Shown here piece by piece: positions 12,955 to 17,488 of a stretch of 17,488 nt of DNA. A program made the translations under genes and the position numbers. Below the pieces are notes generated by a model that did no database searches, was not told where the DNA came from, and worked only from the letters and a program-made list of their open reading frames with translations. Numbering within the stretch: the stretch's first letter is position 1; each line of letters opens with the position of its first letter. This DNA is from Candidatus Ryanbacteria bacterium RIFCSPLOWO2_12_FULL_47_9c (GTDB taxonomy: Bacteria > Patescibacteriota > Minisyncoccia > Ryanbacterales > GWA2-47-10b): assembly GCA_001821795.1 (NCBI GenBank), contig MHOB01000056.1, positions 1-17,488 of the forward strand. The letters run 5' to 3'.

Positions 12955-13428
12955 TTATAAAACTCCCCAGCGCGCGGCGGCAGAAATTATGTACCCCATA
13001 AGACCTATCGCAAGGCCGACGCCAGCCAATGTGCCTGCCAAGAAAATTGCGGGCTTCCTCAATCCAGCAGAGTCAAGCGCGGCATTGTCAAGACGTGAAA
13101 GAAGCAAAGCGGTAACGGCCATCGGAACAACAAAAAGAAAAATATGCTCTTTTGCTTCCATGGCAATTGCATGCGCCCACGGCGCGCTCCCCTTGAGAAT
13201 CACCGGCTTCACGAGCGGACCGTAAAAATTCACATAATAATATCCACCGATAAACCAACTGCCGATAAAACTGGCAAGCCCAACTGCGGCCGCAAACATG
13301 CGACGGCTTGCTGATCCTGCGCGCGCGACAAGCTCACCCAAAAGCCACAAAAAGGCGTCAATCCCAAGAATCGCAAACCCTAAATGCAGACCTATCAATA
13401 TTGGCTTTGCAGTGAGTAACGCAAGCAT
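12955..13428 (-). CDS. Membrane protein with conserved-looking His/Asp residues (157 aa)
   Basis: Four hydrophobic segments (about 9-33, 44-66, 94-113, 126-149). The first contains GLHLGFAILGIDAFLW with His15 and Asp24. A periplasmic-side loop has GYYYVNFYGPLV and PWAHAIAMEAKEH with His86 and His95. Histidines placed near membrane edges can bind haem or metal, but the family is not recognised and this is only a hint. ATG 13428 follows TATAAT by 8 bases, and the 105-aa membrane gene follows 1 base after its stop. Confidence 0.65.
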   Translation of the reverse strand: MLALLTAKPILIGLHLGFAILGIDAFLWLLGELVARAGSASRRMFAAAVGLASFIGSWFIGGYYYVNFYGPLVKPVILKGSAPWAHAIAMEAKEHIFLFVVPMAVTALLLSRLDNAALDSAGLRKPAIFLAGTLAGVGLAIGLMGYIISAAARWGVL

Positions 13429-13436
13429 TAAATATA

Positions 13437-13458
13437 ATTATACCGCGCTTTGATTATA
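13437..13458 (-). promoter_or_regulatory. Twin -10 boxes before the membrane-protein pair
   Basis: Two perfect TATAAT hexamers on the minus strand, at 13437-13442 and 13453-13458, lie 8 and 24 bases before ATG 13428. Neither has a good -35. The nearer box predicts a near-leaderless transcript, the farther one a short leader. The gap between the helicase stop and this gene is only 54 bases and shows no clear terminator. Confidence 0.45.
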
Positions 13459-13482
13459 TCGGAAGTGTATAAAACGCCAGCA

Positions 13483-14724
13483 CTATTTATGAAAAAATGG
13501 CCTCGCGCGGCGCGGGCGGTTGCTGTGAGGCGCGTGATGAAACGGCCGCTGTGGAAATGCGCGCTCATTAACCCGTTCGTGATGCCCGCGCCGCGGCACA
13601 ACCGGAAGCTCGGGCAGTTTTGAAATTGCAATAAGCGTTTGCAGAAGCTTTTCTATTTCGCGAACGGCACCGCCCTGCTCGGGCGTTGCAAATGAAATCG
13701 CGCGACCCGCTTCCCCCGCGCGACCCGTGCGGCCGATGCGGTGAATGTAGTCGGAAGGATTGTCAGGAATATCATAATTGATCACAAGTTCAATCCCCAC
13801 CACATCAATGCCGCGCGACGCAATATCGGTCGCAACAAGCACGCGGTATTTTCCTGTTTTAAAACCTTCAAGCGCCGCGCGCCTTTGCGGGAGCGACCGC
13901 CCCGAATGAATCTCGGCGGCCGTGTGACTCATGTCGCGGACAGCTCGCGTAATTTTTGTAGCCCCATGTTTTGTGCGCGAAAAAATCAAAACCGTGCCGC
14001 GGTATTGCGTAAGCACCGCCGCAAGCAAGCGGATCTTTTCATCTTTTTTTACCACAAAAAGTTCCTGCTCCACGCGCTCGGGGGTAGTCCCGGGACGGGC
14101 AATCTCCACGCGAAAGGGCAACTTCATATGTTGAGTTGCAATGCGCACAATATCATCCGGCATGGTTGCCGAAAAAAGCATTGTTTGCCGTGCGCGCGGC
14201 ATTTTGTGCAAAATCTGCCTGATCTGCGGCATGAAACCCATATCGAGCATGCGATCGGCCTCATCCAAAACAAGAATTGAAATGCGATCGAGCAAGAGGG
14301 TTTTTTGCTCAAGATGATCAATGATGCGTCCAGGCGTGCCTATGATAATATGCGGCCTGCGCGCAACCGCCTGCACCTGCGGCCTCATTGCCATGCCACC
14401 GATAAGCACGGCTGTTTTCAAACCCAAACTGCGGCCAACTGCATGAAGCGTCTCATCTACTTGCAACGCAAGCTCGCGCGTCGGCAAGATAACAATGCCC
14501 TGCGTTTTTGCCTGCGCGATACGCTGGATCATCGGCACGCCAAAAGCAAGAGTTTTGCCGGTGCCGGTTTGCGCGATGCCGATGATGTCTTTGCCTTCAA
14601 TTGCAACAGGAATTGCTTTTTCCTGAATCGGCGTAGGAGTAGTAAAATTTAAGTGCGCGATAATATCAAGAAGCTTGGGCGCTATGCCAAGACCATAAAA
14701 AGTAGGATTATTTCTATGAGTCAT
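13483..14724 (-). CDS. DEAD-box ATP-dependent RNA helicase (RhlE-like)
   Basis: A 413-aa helicase with the full motif set. It has a Q-motif region at about 29-34 (TPTPIQ) and motif I AQTGTGKT at 51-58. Motif Ia is PTREL (81-85), Ib TPGR (130-133), II DEAD (154-157) and III SAT (185-187). SRGID lies at 303-307 and motif VI HRIGRTGRAG at 328-337. A short basic His/Arg/Pro tail follows residue about 370, as in RhlE/cold-shock helicases that unwind structured RNA and help ribosome assembly or RNA turnover. Its start lies inside the last 11 bases of the 78-aa gene, so the two are coupled. Confidence 0.95.
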   Translation of the reverse strand: MTHRNNPTFYGLGIAPKLLDIIAHLNFTTPTPIQEKAIPVAIEGKDIIGIAQTGTGKTLAFGVPMIQRIAQAKTQGIVILPTRELALQVDETLHAVGRSLGLKTAVLIGGMAMRPQVQAVARRPHIIIGTPGRIIDHLEQKTLLLDRISILVLDEADRMLDMGFMPQIRQILHKMPRARQTMLFSATMPDDIVRIATQHMKLPFRVEIARPGTTPERVEQELFVVKKDEKIRLLAAVLTQYRGTVLIFSRTKHGATKITRAVRDMSHTAAEIHSGRSLPQRRAALEGFKTGKYRVLVATDIASRGIDVVGIELVINYDIPDNPSDYIHRIGRTGRAGEAGRAISFATPEQGGAVREIEKLLQTLIAISKLPELPVVPRRGHHERVNERAFPQRPFHHAPHSNRPRRARPFFHK

Positions 14725-14950
14725 CGCGATGCGAAGAAAGCCAATCCATCAACCTTTTTCTATGCCGGTCGACGGACCACTCATCGCCATGTTTGAAAAG
14801 GAGCGGGTGCGCTACTTGAAATTCTTTCAATGATTTAACCGACGCGCGCGGAAAACCTCCAGGAATATTCTGATTGTAGTTCTCCAAAAAACCCACAAGA
14901 TTCGTATTGATCTGATTTTGTTCCCATTCTCTGTTTCTCGTCCGCGCCAT
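14714..14950 (-). CDS. Hypothetical 78-aa protein coupled to the helicase
   Basis: MARTRNREWEQNQINTNLVG opens a charged soluble protein with FPRASVKSLKEFQVAHPLLF in the middle and a basic helix RHRKRLMDWLSSH near the end. No family is named. It overlaps the helicase start by 11 bases and has its own promoter, so it is the leader gene of the helicase operon. A small RNA-binding or helicase partner is possible but not shown. ATG 14950 follows an extended -10 by 6 bases. Confidence 0.65.
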   Translation of the reverse strand: MARTRNREWEQNQINTNLVGFLENYNQNIPGGFPRASVKSLKEFQVAHPLLFKHGDEWSVDRHRKRLMDWLSSHRDDS

Positions 14951-14956
14951 ACCTAA

Positions 14957-14985
14957 AAGATAGCATAAATCAATGCAAAACTCAA
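14957..14985 (-). promoter_or_regulatory. Promoter of the 78-aa/helicase operon
   Basis: Minus strand: TTGAGT (14980-14985), a 17-bp spacer ending TGC, TATCTT (14957-14962), then 6 bases to ATG 14950. The -35 lies in TACTTGAG, an 8-mer also in the centre of the operator-like elements near 5500 and 5835. This may be chance. Confidence 0.55.
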
Positions 14986-14994
14986 GTAATCAAA

Positions 14995-15966
14995 TTAATG
15001 TGCGTTTTCTACCGCGCGCAACATATACCACTCAACGGTTTTACCCAGGCCAGTTTTGAAATCAAATTTTGGATTATACCCAAACCATTCCCTCGCTTTT
15101 GAAATATCTGCGTGCGTGTGGCGCACGTCACCCTTTCGTGGAGGATGTTTTTCCAAATACAATTTCCTATTCGTCATCTGCTCAATTGCTTTCTTGACTG
15201 CAAGAAGACTGGTTCTTTGCCCCTCCGCAATATTAAATACCTCGCCAGAAAACTTTCCGTGAAATCGCATAGCTTGTATGTTCGCATCAACAACATTCCC
15301 CACAAAACAAAAATCGCGCGATTGTCTCCCGTCACCCTCCAGAAAAATTTTTCTTTTTTTCGGAAAATATGTTCCTTCGAGCCACGCGGATATTACCGTT
15401 GAATAAGAAGAGTCGCCGTATTGTCCGGGACCAAAAACATTGAAATACCGAAGACTCACTGTGTCGAGACCATAAAGCCCGCTAAATATTCGGCAGAAGG
15501 GTTCTCCCGCGTACTTTTCAAGCGCATAGGGAGAAACAGGGTTCGGCGGGTTCTCTTTTTCTTTTGTGGGCATCCTTTTTGCGCCGCCATATACTGAAGA
15601 CGAAGATGAATAGATAAAACGCTTCACGTTATAATCTCTGGAATGCTCAAGAAGTAAAACGGTACCATATACGTTGACGAGTGTTGTTTTCGCCGGAAAC
15701 TCAACGCTATAAGACACGCGTGGTAATGCTGCAAAATGGAAAACATATTTGGGCTTGTGTTTTCTAAAAATCTTTCCGACAAGACGCTCGTCGCAAATTG
15801 ATCCTTCATAAAACGTGATATGCGGCGAAAGCGCCTCCCGCCGACCTGTTGAAAAATCATCAATGCCAATAATCGGAAAATCCGGGAAACGCTTTTCGAA
15901 GGCTGCAACAAAATTACTTCCGATAAAACCTGCGCAACCTGTAACAAGAACCGAACTCTTTTTCAT
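14995..15966 (-). CDS. NAD-dependent sugar-nucleotide epimerase/dehydratase (GalE/WbpP-like)
   Basis: A 323-aa extended short-chain dehydrogenase. TGCAGFIGS at 9-17 is the NAD-binding glycine motif and IDDFSTGRRE the ribose-binding Asp region. HFAALPRV follows at 77-84, SSSSVYGG at 121-128 carries the catalytic Ser, and Y147-x-x-x-K151 is the catalytic pair (SPYALEKYAGE). RYFNVFGPGQ at 173-182 is the UDP-sugar epimerase hallmark. It likely interconverts a UDP-sugar for envelope glycans. ATG 15966 is preferred to TTG 15993 because an extended -10 (TGC TATACT) lies 7 bases upstream. No glycosyltransferase neighbours are in view, so substrate is unknown. Confidence 0.88.
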   Translation of the reverse strand: MKKSSVLVTGCAGFIGSNFVAAFEKRFPDFPIIGIDDFSTGRREALSPHITFYEGSICDERLVGKIFRKHKPKYVFHFAALPRVSYSVEFPAKTTLVNVYGTVLLLEHSRDYNVKRFIYSSSSSVYGGAKRMPTKEKENPPNPVSPYALEKYAGEPFCRIFSGLYGLDTVSLRYFNVFGPGQYGDSSYSTVISAWLEGTYFPKKRKIFLEGDGRQSRDFCFVGNVVDANIQAMRFHGKFSGEVFNIAEGQRTSLLAVKKAIEQMTNRKLYLEKHPPRKGDVRHTHADISKAREWFGYNPKFDFKTGLGKTVEWYMLRAVENAH

Positions 15967-15973
15967 GTTTGCG

Positions 15974-15982
15974 AGTATAGCA
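15974..15982 (-). promoter_or_regulatory. Extended -10 promoter of the epimerase gene
   Basis: TGC-TATACT on the minus strand (hexamer 15974-15979) is 7 bases from ATG 15966; no strong -35 is seen. The transcript should be leaderless. The region between this gene and the divergent sigma-factor gene (15967-16068) also holds an 8-bp palindrome GTCCGGAC. Confidence 0.5.
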
Positions 15983-16068
15983 TATCCAACCAATATATAA
16001 CTATAACGTCCGGACCTTTATTTATTGTCAAATCGGGGCAAATGCGGCAATATACGAGAAGAGACGCC

Positions 16069-16623
16069 ATGGAAATAACCGACAAACAGTTAATTGATGA
16101 CTATCTAAACGGGAACGACGCCGCGTTTGCTCTTTTGGTCCAAAGACAAATCAATCCGGTCTATAATTTTGTATATCGTTTAGTAAGAAATACGCAGGAC
16201 GCCGAAGATATTACGCAAGAAACATTTGTAAAAATGTGGAAAAATCTCAAGCGCTACAATCAAGACCAGAATTTTAAAACATGGCTTTTTACAATCGCGC
16301 GAAATACGGCGATCGACTCGCTTCGCAAAAAGAAAAGTTTTGTGTTTTCGGATTTCGAGATTGCCGACGGCAAAAATCCGTTTCTTGACACACTCGCCGA
16401 TCCAGCGCCACTACCTGACGAGCTTGCCGCGCGCGCGGAGAGGCAAACGCTTTTTGAGAGCGCGCTCGGCAAACTCTCGCTCGCCTATCAAGAAGTATTC
16501 ACATTGCGCCATGAAAGCGATCTCACGTTTGATGAAATCGGCGCCCGGCTCGGAAAATCCATAAATACCGTCAAAAGTCAGTACCGAAGAGCGCTTTTAA
16601 CGCTACAAAAACTGCTCACTTGA
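16069..16623 (+). CDS. RNA polymerase sigma factor, ECF/sigma-70 family
   Basis: A 184-aa two-domain sigma factor. Region 2 includes FALLVQRQINPVYNFVYRLV and then DAEDITQETFVKMWKNLKRY, followed by FKTWLFTIARNTAIDSLR (sigma-2 core and -10 recognition). A linker with an acidic stretch leads to region 4, LAYQEVFTLRHESDLTFDEI and GKSINTVKSQYRRALLTLQK (-35-binding helix-turn-helix). Regions 1 and 3 are missing, as in group-4 (ECF) factors. ATG 16069 is chosen over ATG 16042 because it gives the usual ECF start (MEITDKQLIDDYLNGND) and has a purine-rich stretch upstream. No anti-sigma gene follows; the next element is a hairpin and an apparent small RNA. It is the only clear plus-strand protein gene and is divergent from the epimerase. 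Confidence 0.92.
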   Translation: MEITDKQLIDDYLNGNDAAFALLVQRQINPVYNFVYRLVRNTQDAEDITQETFVKMWKNLKRYNQDQNFKTWLFTIARNTAIDSLRKKKSFVFSDFEIADGKNPFLDTLADPAPLPDELAARAERQTLFESALGKLSLAYQEVFTLRHESDLTFDEIGARLGKSINTVKSQYRRALLTLQKLLT

Positions 16624-16624
16624 T

Positions 16625-16643
16625 TTGGAGGTGGAACCTCCAA
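16625..16643 (+). other. Hairpin containing a Shine-Dalgarno-like sequence after the sigma gene
   Basis: TTGGAGGT (16625-16632) and ACCTCCAA (16636-16643) form a perfect 8-bp stem with a GGA loop, starting 2 bases after the TGA of the sigma gene. No U-run follows, so it is not a typical terminator. GGAGGT matches the ribosome-binding consensus while ACCTCC matches the anti-SD of 16S rRNA. The stem may be an mRNA-stability element or a weak terminator. Confidence 0.5.
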
Positions 16644-16668
16644 GTAAGAAGCACTGTGTATAAACCAA

Positions 16669-16697
16669 TTGACAATAGTTATCGCTTCGTCTACAAT
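16669..16697 (+). promoter_or_regulatory. Strong sigma-70 type promoter of the small RNA
   Basis: Plus strand: TTGACA (16669-16674) is a perfect -35, followed by a 17-bp spacer, then TACAAT (16692-16697), 5 of 6 to consensus. The start point falls near 16701-16704. No protein gene on the plus strand lies downstream, so the promoter serves the RNA that ends at 16801. Confidence 0.75.
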
Positions 16698-16700
16698 CAA

Positions 16701-16801
16701 AATACAAAAACCTGTATTCCGAACTGTCGCCGGACGGCGGCGTGGCTGGGACAACCAGCATAGGAACGTGGTTGAAAATAGCCCCAAAAGGGCTGTTTTT
16801 T
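16701..16801 (+). ncRNA. Candidate small structured RNA (about 100 nt)
   Basis: A promoter at 16669-16697 and an intrinsic terminator at 16780-16801 bracket a non-coding segment. Local stems, in order: AATACA (16701-16706) with TGTATT (16713-16718); GTCGCC (16726-16731) with GGCGGC (16736-16741) around a GGAC loop; GCTGG (16745-16749) with CCAGC (16755-16759) around GACAA. TTCC (16717-16720) may close with GGAA (16763-16766) to enclose the two central hairpins. CAACCA (16752-16757) can alternatively pair with TGGTTG (16769-16774), an exclusive switch with the GCTGG stem. I could not match it to SRP, 6S, tmRNA, RNase P or a known riboswitch. It is convergent with the DUF3800 gene. Confidence 0.6.
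16780..16801 (+). terminator. Intrinsic terminator of the small RNA
   Basis: AGCCC and GGGCT form a 5-bp GC-rich stem around CAAAA, followed by G and six T (16796-16801). Read from the minus strand it also gives a stem followed by ATTTT, so it may serve the convergent DUF3800 gene, whose stop is at 16803. Confidence 0.75.
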
Positions 16802-16802
16802 G

Positions 16803-17429
16803 TTACTTAAACTGCCATTCATCCTCAATGTGTTTTTTGATAATCGCCTTATACATTTTATGGTCTGGCTTGTCTTCGTCGTAGAATCTTCTCACGCTAC
16901 CGGCAATCATATCAGCCATTTGGACAAGAACATTTCCTTTAGAATCGACCAATCTACAGTTCTTCATAATTCTCTGCTCTCGCGAGTTTAACTGACGTCT
17001 CAAGTACGATAAAAAGCTTTTACGGAAAATTCTATCTCCGCTACCATCTATTCTTATCTTTGCATTCAATACTGATCCTCCAGTATATTTTAATCCGGTT
17101 TTGATTGCGTAGCCGTAGAATGAATTTTTATTTGTTTGCAGCTCTTGGCTCCGAATAAGAGTTTTATCAACGACTAAAGCTCTCACTCGAAATTTAAAAG
17201 GATTGACCGCTTGCAAAAACTTCGTACGTACATCTTTTGATGATTTATGAAATTTGAACTCTACATTATCCGGGAATCCAAGATCGCGGCGCAATTCTTT
17301 GATCGCCACCGCTGTTTTTTCAGCTTCGAGCTCATCATCGAAAATTAAGATGAGCACTATAAAATACCTGCTTGAGCCTTTTTCGAATTTGAAGCCCGGA
17401 TCTCCAGAATCATCTATAAAAACAAGCAT
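16803..17429 (-). CDS. DUF3800 domain protein
   Basis: A 208-aa protein beginning MLVFIDDSGDPGFKF with Asp6, Asp7 and Asp10, the opening of DUF3800. The family is proposed to have an RNase H-like nuclease fold. FKFHKSSKDVR follows at about 58-68, and QMADMIAGSVRR lies near residues 170-181, the second acidic region (D173) typical of the family. The full domain is present. DUF3800 genes are often found near mobile or defence elements, but none is visible here; only the edge beyond 17430 is unseen. The start is ATG 17429 and no Shine-Dalgarno is evident. Its stop meets the bidirectional terminator of the small RNA. Confidence 0.8.
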   Translation of the reverse strand: MLVFIDDSGDPGFKFEKGSSRYFIVLILIFDDELEAEKTAVAIKELRRDLGFPDNVEFKFHKSSKDVRTKFLQAVNPFKFRVRALVVDKTLIRSQELQTNKNSFYGYAIKTGLKYTGGSVLNAKIRIDGSGDRIFRKSFLSYLRRQLNSREQRIMKNCRLVDSKGNVLVQMADMIAGSVRRFYDEDKPDHKMYKAIIKKHIEDEWQFK

Positions 17430-17453
17430 AAAATTAGGTAAAAATGAAAGTTA

Positions 17454-17483
17454 GCTCTACTTACTCCACGATACTGGTAGAGC
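17454..17483. repeat. Inverted repeat upstream of the DUF3800 gene
   Basis: GCTCTAC (17454-17460) and GTAGAGC (17477-17483) are perfectly complementary with 16 bases between them. An inner CTGG/CCAG pair (17475-17487) overlaps the right arm. It lies 25-54 bases upstream of ATG 17429 and may be an operator or part of a longer element cut by the window edge. Confidence 0.4.
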
Positions 17484-17488
17484 CAGTG

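Noticed and set aside
15994..16060. Promoter for the sigma gene (TTGTCA at 16025-16030)
   Set aside because: With 17 bp spacing the -10 would be CAATAT, a poor match, and TATACG lies 20 bp away. No promoter can be called with confidence.
8815..16623. FecI-FecR iron-signalling pair (ECF sigma plus FecR-like protein)
   Set aside because: The genes are 5.6 kb apart on opposite strands. The FecR-like protein lacks the anti-sigma N-terminus, and no TonB receptor is present.
16701..16801. SRP RNA or a guanidine-type riboswitch (GGACGG stretch)
   Set aside because: The SRP apical motif (GGAA...AGCAG) is missing. The GGAC loop lies in a simple hairpin without the partner motifs of guanidine riboswitches, and no transporter gene follows on that strand.
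17454..17488. tRNA-like segment (GGTAGAGC as in a D-arm) at the right edge
   Set aside because: The matching GCTC arm is too far away (16 bases between arms), and no acceptor or anticodon arm is visible. It is better described as an inverted repeat.
1..17488. CRISPR array, transposase or prophage module
   Set aside because: No direct-repeat series, DDE transposase, integrase or phage structural genes are seen.

Overview
The window looks like a genome fragment of a Candidate Phyla Radiation (Patescibacteria) bacterium, most likely of the Parcubacteria type. This is inferred from style, not from a marker gene. Nearly all genes lie on the minus strand and are tightly packed with 4-base ATGA or TTGA overlaps. 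Many short envelope proteins carry one N-terminal anchor. There is a group-3b-like hydrogenase module with a three-cysteine ferredoxin, and there are conserved tiny proteins. TGA clearly serves as a stop codon, which argues against the Gracilibacteria/Absconditabacteria (TGA = Gly). No rRNA, tRNA, CRISPR array, transposase or integrase was seen.

Layout by coordinate; minus-strand units are transcribed right to left. (1) 1-1660: redox operon of ferredoxin, FAD/NAD(P) oxidoreductase and the start of a hydrogenase small-subunit-like protein, with an 18-bp near-perfect palindrome upstream. (2) 1699-5225: one compact run of a hypothetical protein, ABC ATPase, ABC-2 permease, 2H phosphoesterase, Nudix hydrolase and deoxyribosyltransferase-like protein. 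(3) 5226-5850: its control region, with a strong promoter, a roughly 150-nt structured leader or RNA ending in an intrinsic terminator, and a winged-helix regulator gene flanked by two copies of a 32-bp operator-like element. (4) 5884-7373: small proteins, a minimal alkyltransferase (MGMT) and a membrane-anchored PsbP-like protein. (5) 7443-12089: six consecutive membrane-anchored or extracytoplasmic proteins, including a FecR-like protein and a DUF922 HExxH protein. (6) 12099-12639: a decay zone with DedA and endonuclease/exonuclease/phosphatase (EEP) fragments around a tiny basic gene and a perfect GC palindrome. (7) 12636-15966: two small membrane proteins, a DEAD-box helicase with a 78-aa partner, and a sugar-nucleotide epimerase. 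(8) 16069-17488: an ECF-type sigma factor on the plus strand, a promoter-to-terminator unit of about 100 nt that looks like a small RNA, and a DUF3800 protein.

A recurring feature is a -10 hexamer, often with an extended TGn, lying only 6-8 bases upstream of an ATG. This predicts leaderless mRNAs for at least eight genes. The most interesting signals are the two apparent non-coding RNAs, the regulator with its repeated operator, and the envelope-protein cluster. All functions are inferred from motifs read by eye; no database search was possible.
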